Assembly (NCBI GenBank): GCA_013141385.1
Contig: JABFRB010000046.1
Location: forward strand, 1 to 34,978
Origin: Bacteroidales bacterium
GTDB lineage: Bacteria; Bacteroidota; Bacteroidia; Bacteroidales; Tenuifilaceae
Length of the DNA stretch: 34,978 nucleotides
Direction: 5' to 3'
Part shown: positions 7,055 through 15,684 of the stretch, in pieces
Position numbering within the stretch: position 1 is the first letter of the stretch
Layout of the letters: each line of letters starts with the position of its first letter
The notes under the pieces: model-generated
Told to the model about the DNA's origin: nothing
What the model saw: only the letters and a program-made list of their open reading frames with translations
Database searches by the model: none
Made by a program: the position numbers and the translations under genes

Positions 7055-8248
7055 TTACTTCAACAACTCCACCGCCTTAGCTATCCTTTCACAAGCATCT
7101 TTCAGTTGTGCATCCGATGCAGCGTAAGAGAATCTAATATAATCAGGTGCTCCAAATGCGCTACCAGGAACAAGAGCTACATGCGCAGTGTTTAACAAAA
7201 ACATTGCAAAATCATCAGAATTCTTGATGGTAGTTTTCCCATCTGTTTTACCAAAGAAGTAAGATATTTCGGGGAAAATATAAAAAGCTCCTTGAGGTAC
7301 ATTCGTATTAAAACCTTTGATTTTTGAAAGAGCGTCAACCATGAAATTTCTGCGTTTTTCAAAACCTTTACGCATTTCGGCAGGGTAAGAACCATCGGAG
7401 TTAATAGCTGCCGTTGATGCTTTTTGAGCAATAGAACTGGCTCCTGATGTTGTTTGACCTTGTAACTTAATACTTGCTTTGGCAATCCATTTTGCCGATG
7501 CTGAATAGCCAATACGCCAGCCTGTCATTGCATAACCCTTCGAAACTCCATTAATTATTATTACCCTGTCACGAATACTTTCGAACTGAGCAAAACTTTC
7601 GTGTTTTCCAACAAAGTTTATATGCTCATAGATTTCATCGGAAATCACAAATATATCAGGATGTTTTTCAATTACTTTAGATATAGCAACAAGTTCATCG
7701 TGTGTGTAAATACTACCAGTTGGGTTTGAAGGTGAGCAAAGAATAAGCATCTTAGTTTTGGGCGTAATTGCTTCCTCTAATTGCTTAATTGTAATTTTAA
7801 AATTATCCTTGATATTGGTTTCAATTACAACGCTTTTTCCTTCGGCAAGTTTAACCAGTTCAACATAGCTAACCCAATATGGAGCAGGAACAATTACCTC
7901 ATCATCCTTATCTACTAAACATAACAGAATATTTGTGAGACTCTGCTTTGCACCATTAGAAACAACAATCTGTTCAGGCGCATAGTCAAGATTATTCTCC
8001 CTTTTAAGTTTTGCTGAAATGGCTTCGAGCAAATCGCGATAACCAGGGACAGGGGAGTAAAATGAAAAATTATCATCAATCGCCTTCTTTGCGGCGTTCT
8101 TCACAAAATCGGGGGTTTGGAAATCGGGTTCACCAACACTTAAGTCGATTACATTATGCCCTTGAGCCTTTAAATCCTTACTTTTTTGTGACATCGCCAA
8201 TGTTTGTGATTCAGCTAATGCTGCTAATCTTGCTGATACTTTTTCCAT
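7055..8248 (-). CDS. Aspartate aminotransferase, class I PLP-dependent
   Basis: Cytoplasmic pyridoxal-phosphate transaminase of the Iβ/Iγ AspAT type, interconverting aspartate and 2-oxoglutarate with oxaloacetate and glutamate. Visible features are the N-terminal LSVGEPDFQTP substrate loop, SNGAKQSL phosphate-binding turn (about 97-104), SPSNPTG (about 172-178), the SDEIYEHI strand (about 203-210) with the PLP-contacting Asp and Tyr, and Schiff-base Lys237 in GVSKGYAMTGWRIGY. The C-terminal FRFSYA-type arginine is present in IRFSYAASD. Length 397 is standard. It may also accept prephenate or aromatic acids, as related enzymes do. A single-gene unit with an ATG start. Confidence 0.92.
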   Translation of the reverse strand: MEKVSARLAALAESQTLAMSQKSKDLKAQGHNVIDLSVGEPDFQTPDFVKNAAKKAIDDNFSFYSPVPGYRDLLEAISAKLKRENNLDYAPEQIVVSNGAKQSLTNILLCLVDKDDEVIVPAPYWVSYVELVKLAEGKSVVIETNIKDNFKITIKQLEEAITPKTKMLILCSPSNPTGSIYTHDELVAISKVIEKHPDIFVISDEIYEHINFVGKHESFAQFESIRDRVIIINGVSKGYAMTGWRIGYSASAKWIAKASIKLQGQTTSGASSIAQKASTAAINSDGSYPAEMRKGFEKRRNFMVDALSKIKGFNTNVPQGAFYIFPEISYFFGKTDGKTTIKNSDDFAMFLLNTAHVALVPGSAFGAPDYIRFSYAASDAQLKDACERIAKAVELLK

Positions 8249-8356
8249 TTTATTAACTGTTTAATATGATTTTGAAATCAATTAATATCTTTTGTAACTT
8301 TAAAACGCTAAAATTACATTTTCTTCTGTTTCGAAAAACAATAGATAATAAAAAAT

Positions 8357-8875
8357 ATGCTACTAGTAGATCTTCTTAAAATTGTTCTTCCAGCCCTACT
8401 TGTATTTCTGGCAGGTTATTTAGCCATTGCAAGGCTACTTCGCGATGAGGCAGACCGTCGTAAAGCGGAAAGGACTTTTACCAATCAGCGGATATCAACC
8501 CCAATTAGGCTACAGGCCTATGAAAGGTTGGTGCTTTTTCTTGAACGCATATCGCCTGAATCGATGATAGTTCGGGTAAACCAACCTAGCATGAATGCTC
8601 AAAGGCTTCATACATCTCTTTTAAGTACTATCAGAGCTGAGTGGGAGCATAATCTTTCGCAACAATTATATGTGAGTAACGAGGCTTGGGAGTTAACCCG
8701 TAATGCTAAAGGGAATGTGATAAAACTGATAAATGTTTGCGCTGAAAAAGTTGATCCCGAAGCACCTTCAATTGTTTTCAGCCAGAAGATTCTTGAATTG
8801 TTGGTGGAATTTGAACAACATCCAACAGCACTGGCTATTGAACAGCTAAAGAAAGAGGTTGGGGAGTTTTTCTAG
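8357..8875 (+). CDS. Conserved Bacteroidota membrane-anchored protein of unknown function
   Basis: A 172-residue protein with one N-terminal membrane helix (about residues 5-26, LLKIVLPALLVFLAGYLAIA) followed by a charged, mostly helical domain on the presumed cytoplasmic side (RDEADRRKAERTF just after the helix). It resembles a Bacteroidota-specific uncharacterised family (I believe DUF7935, from memory). No catalytic motif is recognisable. It is divergent from the aminotransferase, stands alone, and ends 27 bases before a strong terminator. Coding is well supported by its length, start and terminator; function is not known. Confidence 0.75.
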   Translation: MLLVDLLKIVLPALLVFLAGYLAIARLLRDEADRRKAERTFTNQRISTPIRLQAYERLVLFLERISPESMIVRVNQPSMNAQRLHTSLLSTIRAEWEHNLSQQLYVSNEAWELTRNAKGNVIKLINVCAEKVDPEAPSIVFSQKILELLVEFEQHPTALAIEQLKKEVGEFF

Positions 8876-8902
8876 CTTTTCAAGATCCCTTCTAATAAAA
8901 AG

Positions 8903-8931
8903 AAAGCCTCGAACTAATTCGAGGCTTTTTT
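8903..8931 (+). terminator. Rho-independent terminator of the 172-residue membrane protein gene
   Basis: An 11-bp perfect stem AAAGCCTCGAA / TTCGAGGCTTT with a CTAA loop is followed by a T run. It is nearly duplicated at 9095-9120. Confidence 0.85.
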
Positions 8932-8944
8932 CTATTTTAACATC

Positions 8945-9070
8945 AGTTCGATGTAAGGTATCATCCTAGTATCTAATCATATAAAAACTAGATGCTTCAC
9001 TCCGTTCAGCATGACAAAACAACAATCTAACACTATGCTTGGGATCAATGTGTTATGCTTACGTCGAACT
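8945..9070. repeat. REP-like inverted repeat between two copies of a terminator
   Basis: AGTTCGATGTAAG (8945-8957) and CTTACGTCGAACT (9058-9070) are complementary at 12 of 13 positions. Between them a short hairpin, GATGCT / AGCATGAC around TCACTCCGTTC (8991-9015), resembles short palindromic repeats common between genes in this phylum. The arms are bracketed by the two related terminator copies (8889-8937 and 9084-9130). No gene is visible in the 264-base gap. Confidence 0.55.
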
Positions 9071-9094
9071 CGCGTTAAGATACCTTCTAAAAAG

Positions 9095-9120
9095 AAAGCC
9101 CCGAACTAATTCGAGGCTTT
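9095..9120 (-). terminator. Terminator of htpG, second copy of the 8903 hairpin
   Basis: Same hairpin as 8903-8928 with one substitution (C at 9101). On the plus-strand transcript this gives a C-A mismatch, but on the minus strand (the htpG mRNA) it gives a tolerated U-G pair, and a T-rich run follows. It therefore best fits termination of htpG. Confidence 0.65.
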
Positions 9121-9139
9121 TTTACTATTTTATTCAAGA

Positions 9140-11188
9140 TTATTTAATCAAATCCACACTTCGCTTAACAAATCGGCTTAGATCTTCTCCTTTCAGCATG
9201 TTGTTTGCTAGAAGTGCAAGATCAATCATCTGCTTTACTAATTTGTTGTCCTTACCAAACCCTTTAAGCATTACTTTCTTTTCATCCTTTAACTTATCCA
9301 ATTCCTTTTCGGCTTCGGAAAGTGAATCCTTGTCGACTTGAGCAATCTCCTCATCTTTTTTATCCTTGGTCTTCTTCTTCAGCTCATCAACATTAGCCTC
9401 TACAGGTTTAATCTGAGTATCCAACTCGCCTATCTTTGCTCCTAACTCTTTGCCTTTCGATTTTATTACCTTTTTAATTAGTGGATGCGAAACGTTAACC
9501 ACTAGGTTTAAACTATCTGGCATATTCCCGTAAAATCCTGCTGATGAATTCATTGCAGCCATATCCTTCATCCTGCGCATAAACTCAGAACGAGTGATAA
9601 CCACAGGGTTAGCAGTTTCCTCAAGTTCTTCAAACGACACCCAGTAGTGAGAATTCTCAGGTAAAGCTCCTTCAAAAACCGAACGGAGATCATTTTGCTC
9701 ATCAATTGCTAGGCTAACCTCTTTACGATCTTCCTTAACAATCAATTTTTCAACTACATCAGAATCGACCCTGACAAAACGAGAATCCTTTAGTTTACTT
9801 TCAAGGCTATTAATTAAATGTGGATCGAGTTGTCCGTCCATCATGAGAACATCATAACCTTTGTTTTGAACTGTTTCAATATAACTGTGCTGTTCCTCCT
9901 TATCATTAGTGTATAAGTAGACAAGGGTCTTATTTTTATCAGTTTGATTTTCTTTAATTAACTTTTCATACTCCTCAAAGGTGAAGTATTTGCCATCAAC
10001 ATTTTTGAACAGTGAAAATTTATCAGCCCTTTCGTAGAACTTCTCATCTGAAATCATACCATAGGTGATGAAAAGTTTAAGGTCATCCCACTTTTTCTCG
10101 AATTGTGGTCTATCGTTCTTAAAGATATCTTGAAGTCTATCTGCAACTTTTTTCATAATGTGACCCGAAATCTTTTTAACGTTGGAATCACTCTGTAAAT
10201 AGCTACGCGATACATTAAGAGGAATATCAGGAGAATCGATTACTCCATGAAGTAGAGTCAAAAACTCTGGAACAATACCTTCCACTGAATCAGTTACATA
10301 AACCTGATTGCAGTATAGTTGAATCTTATTCTTCTGGATATCAAAATTGGTTTTTATTTTAGGGAAATAAAGTATTCCTGTTAGATTGAAAGGATAATCA
10401 ACATTAAGATGAATATTGAATAAGGGTTCTTCTGCTACTGGGTATAAATCATGATAGAACTTCTGGTAATCCTCATCCTTTAGGTCAACAGGTTTGCGTG
10501 TCCAAAGAGGATTGATGTCATTAATAATCTTCACCTTTTTGGTATCTACCTCTTTACCGTCTTTCCACTCTTTTTCAGTTCCAAAAGAAATTGGAATTGG
10601 TAAATACCTACAGTATTTCTTCAAAAGGCCTTCGATTCTACTTTCCTCAAGAAATTCTTTTGAATCATCGTTAATATAGAGTATTATATCTGTACCTCTT
10701 TCAGTTCTGTCTATTTCTTCTATATCATAATCAGGTGTTCCATCGCATTTCCAATGAACAGCCTTGGACTCATCCTTATGAGATTTGGTAATTATCTCAA
10801 CCTTATCGCTAACCATGAAGGATGAATAAAAACCTAACCCAAAATGACCGATTATTGCGTTATTTTGATTTTTATATTTTTCCAGAAATTCCTCAGCCCC
10901 TGAGAAAGCAATCTGGTTAATATACTTCTCAATTTCATCGGCAGTCATCCCAATACCTTTGTCAGATATTTTAATTGTACCTGCATCTTTATCAACTTCC
11001 ACATTAATTGTAAGATCTCCAAGTTCTCCTTTATATTCACCTACCGAAGCTAATGTTTTTAACTTTTGAGTAGCATCAACTGCATTGGAGATAATCTCGC
11101 GAAGAAATATCTCATGATCAGAATAAAGAAACTTCTTAATGATTGGGAATATGTTCTCCGTTGTTACACCAATTTTTCCTTTTTGCAT
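9140..11188 (-). CDS. htpG: Molecular chaperone HtpG (Hsp90)
   Basis: Cytoplasmic ATP-dependent Hsp90 chaperone. The N-terminal GHKL ATPase shows EIISNAVDATQKL (Glu and Asn of the N-box, about 28-40), DKGIGMT (about 77-83), IGHFGLGFYSSFMV (about 112-125) and GTDIILY. The middle domain includes LNVSRSYLQSD with the catalytic-loop Arg. The C-terminal dimerisation domain ends LKGEDLSRFVKRSVDLI. Length 682 is typical for Bacteroidota. A Lys/Glu-rich stretch at about 585-640 (LKKKTKDKKDEE) is a lineage-type linker. It is a single-gene unit with its own terminator; its upstream region has a possible control dyad (11263-11275). Confidence 0.97.
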   Translation of the reverse strand: MQKGKIGVTTENIFPIIKKFLYSDHEIFLREIISNAVDATQKLKTLASVGEYKGELGDLTINVEVDKDAGTIKISDKGIGMTADEIEKYINQIAFSGAEEFLEKYKNQNNAIIGHFGLGFYSSFMVSDKVEIITKSHKDESKAVHWKCDGTPDYDIEEIDRTERGTDIILYINDDSKEFLEESRIEGLLKKYCRYLPIPISFGTEKEWKDGKEVDTKKVKIINDINPLWTRKPVDLKDEDYQKFYHDLYPVAEEPLFNIHLNVDYPFNLTGILYFPKIKTNFDIQKNKIQLYCNQVYVTDSVEGIVPEFLTLLHGVIDSPDIPLNVSRSYLQSDSNVKKISGHIMKKVADRLQDIFKNDRPQFEKKWDDLKLFITYGMISDEKFYERADKFSLFKNVDGKYFTFEEYEKLIKENQTDKNKTLVYLYTNDKEEQHSYIETVQNKGYDVLMMDGQLDPHLINSLESKLKDSRFVRVDSDVVEKLIVKEDRKEVSLAIDEQNDLRSVFEGALPENSHYWVSFEELEETANPVVITRSEFMRRMKDMAAMNSSAGFYGNMPDSLNLVVNVSHPLIKKVIKSKGKELGAKIGELDTQIKPVEANVDELKKKTKDKKDEEIAQVDKDSLSEAEKELDKLKDEKKVMLKGFGKDNKLVKQMIDLALLANNMLKGEDLSRFVKRSVDLIK

Positions 11189-11235
11189 ATCAATATCAAT
11201 TTTAAAGTTTTACAAAAAATCCAATTCTAGCAATT

Positions 11236-11275
11236 TCAAACCTAGTGCCACACTTTTAAGTCTGACATTTAGTCA
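11236..11275 (-). promoter_or_regulatory. Possible control region of htpG
   Basis: Read toward htpG, a short dyad TGAC-n5-GTCA (11275-11263) is followed by TGGCAC-n5-TTGA (11250-11236). The latter resembles a sigma-54 -24/-12 element but has GA instead of the essential GC at -12. No clean TAnnTTTG box is visible. This is a weak candidate only. Confidence 0.25.
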
Positions 11276-11302
11276 CAATTAAAGTAAAGTTGGCAAGTTT
11301 GA

Positions 11303-11845
11303 TTAAAGTTTATAGAAAAAAATCTTATAGATAACCCACATTACAACAAGGAGAAGTATATATCCGATAATAATTTTTAATGAAACAACAAATCGTCTAC
11401 GTTTTTGAGTCAGTCGTTTTTGACTTATAATACCCATTATTATATTATTAATGCGTAGATGTATATTTTCATTCTTTGGAATAAACGTGTATGCGCCACA
11501 TTTCATCACGTAGGATCCATATGAACCTTCATCTGGTCCGGTAAGCATAACTACTTCAATATCTTTATTTACAACTTTTGTTGCCTCAAGAATTTCAACA
11601 CCATTCATAAGGGTGTTACTCCCTTCATCAAAGTACTTATAGCCTAAGAAAACAATGTATATATCGTTAATTTTAAACTTCAACGCCTTTAAATGTGCAA
11701 TAAATTTCTCTCCTGAATTAAAAGTTCTGATATTATACTTTTCTGTATTATCAATACTCTTATTCACGGTTAAGATAAATGCTGGATCATGATCGACCAA
11801 ATAGATATTAGTATCAATTTTGGGTTTTAGCTTAATCTTTTTCAT
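11303..11845 (-). CDS. Membrane-anchored receiver-like protein lacking the phosphoacceptor Asp
   Basis: A 180-residue protein with a response-regulator receiver fold (about 12-140) and a C-terminal membrane helix (about 153-175, VSLKIIIGYILLLVVMWVIY). The acidic pair (Asp18, Asp20 in YLVDHDP), the Thr of strand 4 (Thr102 in VVMLTGPDEG) and the Lys of strand 5 (Lys124 in YTFIPKNEN) are present. The position that should be the phosphorylated Asp reads Gly68 in IVFLGYKYF. No output domain is present. The basic stretch KRLTQKRRR before the helix places the receiver in the cytoplasm. It is the last gene of a minus-strand run, 36 bases after a secreted protein. Probably a non-phosphorylated or docking receiver; partner unknown. 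Confidence 0.75.
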   Translation of the reverse strand: MKKIKLKPKIDTNIYLVDHDPAFILTVNKSIDNTEKYNIRTFNSGEKFIAHLKALKFKINDIYIVFLGYKYFDEGSNTLMNGVEILEATKVVNKDIEVVMLTGPDEGSYGSYVMKCGAYTFIPKNENIHLRINNIIMGIISQKRLTQKRRRFVVSLKIIIGYILLLVVMWVIYKIFFYKL

Positions 11846-11881
11846 GAATAGGTAATAATATACATATAAAAAAAACGCTTT

Positions 11882-12832
11882 CTATTCTTGCTTTTGCATG
11901 GGTAACCCACTTTTGGTTTTATACAAGAACCCTGGTTCTGGCAATTTTTCAGGACTTTCATAATGTTTACCTGGCCCTCTACTAGAATTTCGCATGTCTA
12001 AATTTCTTACATAAATCCAAAAACCCTTTTGGTATTTAAAACCATCAAAAGTAAAATCTGGACCATAAAATTGGTAGTTATCAGCATATTCAGGACTAGA
12101 AGGTGATAGATGGTCGAACACAATGGTTTGTGATTCTGGAACATAGCGAAGAGTCATTGTTACTCTAGCAGAGTATTCAAAAACTACTCTAGATAAAACA
12201 TTATCCCCCACCTTAAAGACATTTGATCCGAATACAGGTTTGTAGTCTTTCCCAAACGTTAAAACTTCAATTATTTTTTTTGAAGAGAAAATATTATTGA
12301 AATCGAACCCAAGTAATACATAATATGTTTTCCCCTTATAAATCTTTTCAATTAACGAATAGTATAAAGCCCCCATCCAATTTGAATCTCCTAATAATTC
12401 TTTTATCGGCGCATTTATTGTCTGCCGACTATCATTAAGTTCAAATATAAACATATTGCCCTTACTCTTCTTGTACATTATGAAACCAAAATATCTCTGA
12501 CACCCTCCTGTTAAAGGGAGATTCCATGTGAAAATTCTTAGTTTACCATCCTTTGATGTAATCCTTCCAATATTTTTTAACGAGTCAAAAGGGTAACTGA
12601 ATGCACCTTCCTTTATCAACGAATTTCGAAATAGTGAAAGTACATTATTATTAGCCTCCTCTTTTTTTGAAAAAGAATTATCCTTTATAATATGACCCAT
12701 TAATACCTTTATACTATCCTCAATCTGATTAAAAGAAACATCGTTAACAGTCTGACATTTAGTATTATAAACGATTAATGTAAGCAGTACTGAACTTAAG
12801 AATATTCGAATCAATGACATGTTTTTCAGCAA
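11882..12832 (-). CDS. Secreted Bacteroidota protein of unknown function
   Basis: A 316-residue protein with a signal peptide (about residues 6-25, LIRIFLSSVLLTLIVYNTKC, cleavage probably near CQ-TV). The Cys at about 26 comes just before the cleavage region but there is no clear lipobox. The mature part is rich in aromatic strands (FIMYKKSKGNMFIFELND, YYVLLGFDFNN, FWIYVRNLDM), suggesting a beta-rich periplasmic domain. I recognise no enzyme motif. A second ATG at residue 5 (12820) is an equally good start. It lies 49 bases after the class III aminotransferase and 36 before the receiver-like gene, so it probably belongs to the same transcript. Confidence 0.65.
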   Translation of the reverse strand: MLKNMSLIRIFLSSVLLTLIVYNTKCQTVNDVSFNQIEDSIKVLMGHIIKDNSFSKKEEANNNVLSLFRNSLIKEGAFSYPFDSLKNIGRITSKDGKLRIFTWNLPLTGGCQRYFGFIMYKKSKGNMFIFELNDSRQTINAPIKELLGDSNWMGALYYSLIEKIYKGKTYYVLLGFDFNNIFSSKKIIEVLTFGKDYKPVFGSNVFKVGDNVLSRVVFEYSARVTMTLRYVPESQTIVFDHLSPSSPEYADNYQFYGPDFTFDGFKYQKGFWIYVRNLDMRNSSRGPGKHYESPEKLPEPGFLYKTKSGLPMQKQE

Positions 12833-12881
12833 TTACAATTTTTAGGATTTACTATATATTAAGGTATTGGCAAATTTAAAA

Positions 12882-14069
12882 TCAGATTTCATCTAATGAC
12901 TTTAAAAGCAAATCAGCAGCATCATGACACTCCTTAATAGTAATACTTAATGGGGGTGCAACTCGAAAGGCAGTATTACAAAATAAAAACCAATCCAAAA
13001 CTACACCATTATTTAATGCAACTTTAATCAACTTCAAAATTTTTTCAAATGAACCAACTTCAATAGCCATAAATAGTCCATCAGACCTTATCTCCTTAAC
13101 ATTCGGGTGCTTACTTAACTTATCATAAAATATTTTAGCTTTTTCATCCACCCCCTCAATTAGCCTTTCGTCAATTAGCACATCCAAAGCAGCAATTGCT
13201 GATGCACAAGAAACAGGGTGTCCACCAAATGTCGTAATGTGCCCTAAGGGTGGATTTGTACTCAAACTGTCCATGATTGTTTTAGACGAAATAAAAGTTC
13301 CTAGTGGCATGCCACCACCCATTGCCTTGGCAAGTAATAGAATATCTGGGATAACTCCATACTTATTAAATGCAAACATCTTTCCTGTTCTTCCAAAGCC
13401 AGTCTGTATTTCATCGAAAATTAAAAGGGAGCCTGTATCATTGCACTTTTTCCGTAATTTATCTAGAAATCCATCAATAGGTGAAATTATACCCGCCTCA
13501 CCCTGAACAGGTTCAACTATAACGCAAGCAGTTTTTTTTGTTATTAAATCTAAATCGGGTAAAAAATTAAACTGAATTTGTTTAATCCCTGGGAGTAAAG
13601 GTCTAAAGGCTCTTTTAGGTTCCTCATTGCCCATTACGCTTAAAGCACCGTGTGTACTTCCGTGATACGCATTAACAAATGAAATTATCTCTGAACGACC
13701 CGTATAGCGTTTTGCTAGTTTTAATGCTCCTTCTACGGCTTCGCTACCCGAGTTAACAAAGTATACATTATTAAGTGCCTCTGGTAGAATAGAAGTTAAC
13801 CTTTGGGCAAATCTCACTTGTGGGTATTGAATATATTCACCATAAACCATAAGATGCATATACTTTGAGGTCTGAATATTTACGGCCTCAACCACCCTCG
13901 GGTGGCAATGGCCAACATTGCTAACCGAAACACCTGATATTAAATCAAAGTAACGTTTCCCATCAGATCCAAATAAATAAACCCCTTCAGCTCGTTCTAT
14001 CTCAAGCGAAAGAGGCGATTCAGATGTTTGGGCAACATGCTTAAGAAATAGTTGCCTAAGACTTAACAT
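12882..14069 (-). CDS. Class III aminotransferase (acetylornithine/4-aminobutyrate type)
   Basis: PLP-dependent transaminase acting on omega-amino groups. Motifs are FDLISGVSVSNVGHCHPRV (about 41-59), VNSGSEAVEGALKLAKR (about 105-121) for cofactor phosphate, the AYHGSTHGALS turn (about 134-144), IFDEIQTGFGRTGKMFA with Asp219, and Schiff-base Lys248 in LLLAKAMGGGMP. Length 395 is typical. Without arginine-biosynthesis neighbours the natural substrate is uncertain; acetylornithine, lysine or beta-alanine are all possible. The stop of the upstream LytTR gene is 10 bases away, so these two are co-transcribed. Confidence 0.9.
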   Translation of the reverse strand: MLSLRQLFLKHVAQTSESPLSLEIERAEGVYLFGSDGKRYFDLISGVSVSNVGHCHPRVVEAVNIQTSKYMHLMVYGEYIQYPQVRFAQRLTSILPEALNNVYFVNSGSEAVEGALKLAKRYTGRSEIISFVNAYHGSTHGALSVMGNEEPKRAFRPLLPGIKQIQFNFLPDLDLITKKTACVIVEPVQGEAGIISPIDGFLDKLRKKCNDTGSLLIFDEIQTGFGRTGKMFAFNKYGVIPDILLLAKAMGGGMPLGTFISSKTIMDSLSTNPPLGHITTFGGHPVSCASAIAALDVLIDERLIEGVDEKAKIFYDKLSKHPNVKEIRSDGLFMAIEVGSFEKILKLIKVALNNGVVLDWFLFCNTAFRVAPPLSITIKECHDAADLLLKSLDEI

Positions 14070-14079
14070 TTAAGTAAAA

Positions 14080-14793
14080 TTATTTATTCATTAAATTAAT
14101 CTCATTTAGGAGTTTCTCTTTATAGGACTTACCAATTGGTATAACTTTCTTAATTTCATTCAATTTAATGATAACAGAATTATCCTCAATACTTGTTATC
14201 CTGCTAATATTTACAATAAAAGATCTATGAACACGTTTGAATTTTATTGAAGGCAATTGGTTTTCAATCGACTTCATTGTAAAATGTATTGTAAATTTAT
14301 CATTTATAGTATTGATAACAACATAATTCTCCAACGCTTCAATCCAAAGTATATCATTATACTTAATCCTAACTAAAGAGCTGTTTTTTTTAATAAAGAT
14401 TTCCTTTTCAACATCTACATTAGCGCGGCCTTTATTGAAAATTTCATAAGCCTTACTTACTGCTTTAAAGTAACGTGCATAAGTAATTGGTTTAAGCAAA
14501 TAATCAGTAACGCTATAATCAAATGCTTGAATAGCATATTCCTCCTTTGAGGAAATAATAACTACTTGAGGTGGAGTCAATAAAGTATTCAAAAAATCAA
14601 TTCCACTCATCTCGGGCATTTCAATATCGAGAAAAATTAAATGTACATCCTCATCCTGCTTTACATAATTAATTGCTTCTACTGCATTTGAAAAGGAGTT
14701 TTTAAGATTTAAGAAGTCCGTACGGTTAATAAACTCTTCCACTACCCTTCTCGACATCTCATCATCATCTATTATAATACAGTTCATATGCAT
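14080..14793 (-). CDS. LytTR-family response regulator without an adjacent kinase
   Basis: Cytoplasmic DNA-binding regulator. The receiver shows IIIDDDE at the N-terminus, phosphoacceptor Asp in LIFLDIEMPEMSG (about residue 56) and DYLLKPITYARYF for the conserved Lys. The LytTR domain occupies about 130-236 (ILWIEALENYVVI, FKRVHRSFIVNISRI). Start choice is open between ATG at 14793 and ATG at 14787; a TTG at 14796 is less likely. No histidine kinase is adjacent, so it may be served by a remote LytS-type kinase, for example one like that at 135. It heads into the aminotransferase gene and may control this run. Confidence 0.88.
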   Translation of the reverse strand: MHMNCIIIDDDEMSRRVVEEFINRTDFLNLKNSFSNAVEAINYVKQDEDVHLIFLDIEMPEMSGIDFLNTLLTPPQVVIISSKEEYAIQAFDYSVTDYLLKPITYARYFKAVSKAYEIFNKGRANVDVEKEIFIKKNSSLVRIKYNDILWIEALENYVVINTINDKFTIHFTMKSIENQLPSIKFKRVHRSFIVNISRITSIEDNSVIIKLNEIKKVIPIGKSYKEKLLNEINLMNK

Positions 14794-14839
14794 CAATATT
14801 TTGACCGAATTTAATAAAAATTATGTGAATTCATCAAAT

Positions 14840-15571
14840 TCATAGGTCAGTATTTTTTAAAGATTCAACTTTCTTTTCAAATAAAAAACGTTTTTCCATC
14901 ATTTCCCACTTTTTAGTTGTTGCTTTTAGCCACAATAAAAGAAGATCTTCCCTTTCATCATCAGATAATTGATATTGAATATTAGAATCTCTTAGTGTTT
15001 TTGTAAGTGAGTATAAGACTATTGCAGCAGAGACCGATATATTAAAACTTTCCGTAAAACCATACATAGGTATTGATACGAATTCATCGGCATTGTTTAA
15101 AACCGTCTTTGATAATCCAGAAAGTTCAGTTCCAAAAAACAAAGCAACTTTCCCTTTTTGTAAATCAAAACGATCCAAAGGGACTTCTTCTGTGTGAGGT
15201 GTTGTAGCTAAGATTCTATATCCTTCATTTCTAAGCACCTCTATTGCCTTAATAGAATTATCAGGCTCATTTTTATATTTTTTGATTGTTAGCCATTTGT
15301 TGGAACCCAAAACTACCTGCGGGTTGATATTAAAACTATGTCTATTCTCAATAATATGAATATCTTGAAGACCCAAACAATCGCAAGTACGTAATACTGC
15401 ACTAGCGTTTTGTGATTGATAAATATCCTCAAGAACTACTGTAATATATCTAGTTCTAGACTCAAGCACCCTTTGGATTTGAGAAACTCTTCGCTCATAG
15501 ATACATTCCGATAAAAAAGCAATAAAGTCTTTTTTTAATGAAGGGTCTCTGGCAATAAGACTATTATCCAC
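14840..15571 (-). CDS. TrmH/SpoU-family RNA 2'-O-methyltransferase
   Basis: SPOUT-class methyltransferase that uses AdoMet to methylate a ribose 2'-OH, most likely in tRNA. Motif 1 is NASAVLRTCDCLGLQDIHIIE (split here by family convention), motif 2 is VALFFGTELSGLS, and motif 3 is IPMYGFTESFNISVSAAI; these form the trefoil knot. N- and C-terminal helical extensions match tRNA (Gm18) TrmH enzymes more than 23S enzymes, which carry an extra L30-like domain. Length 243. The start is GTG at 15571 (protein begins MDNSLIARD); no upstream ATG is in frame. G18 of tRNA is the likely target, but this is inferred from family. Confidence 0.85.
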   Translation of the reverse strand: MDNSLIARDPSLKKDFIAFLSECIYERRVSQIQRVLESRTRYITVVLEDIYQSQNASAVLRTCDCLGLQDIHIIENRHSFNINPQVVLGSNKWLTIKKYKNEPDNSIKAIEVLRNEGYRILATTPHTEEVPLDRFDLQKGKVALFFGTELSGLSKTVLNNADEFVSIPMYGFTESFNISVSAAIVLYSLTKTLRDSNIQYQLSDDEREDLLLLWLKATTKKWEMMEKRFLFEKKVESLKNTDL

Positions 15572-15684
15572 TTGAATAAAATTTAGTTAAACAATTATAT
15601 ATCTGAATATAATATAACGCAAGTTCGATTTTAAAAACATGACAATGTGTTTATTTGCAGTAGCATATGAATATTTAGCTTGGC

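Noticed and set aside
7192-7512. A 106-codon minus-strand frame
   Set aside because: It lies wholly inside the aspartate aminotransferase gene in another frame; the aminotransferase has clear catalytic motifs.
9039-9341. A 100-codon plus-strand frame
   Set aside because: It overlaps the htpG C-terminus and the terminator region in the opposite direction; low-complexity Ser/Leu composition of an antisense shadow.
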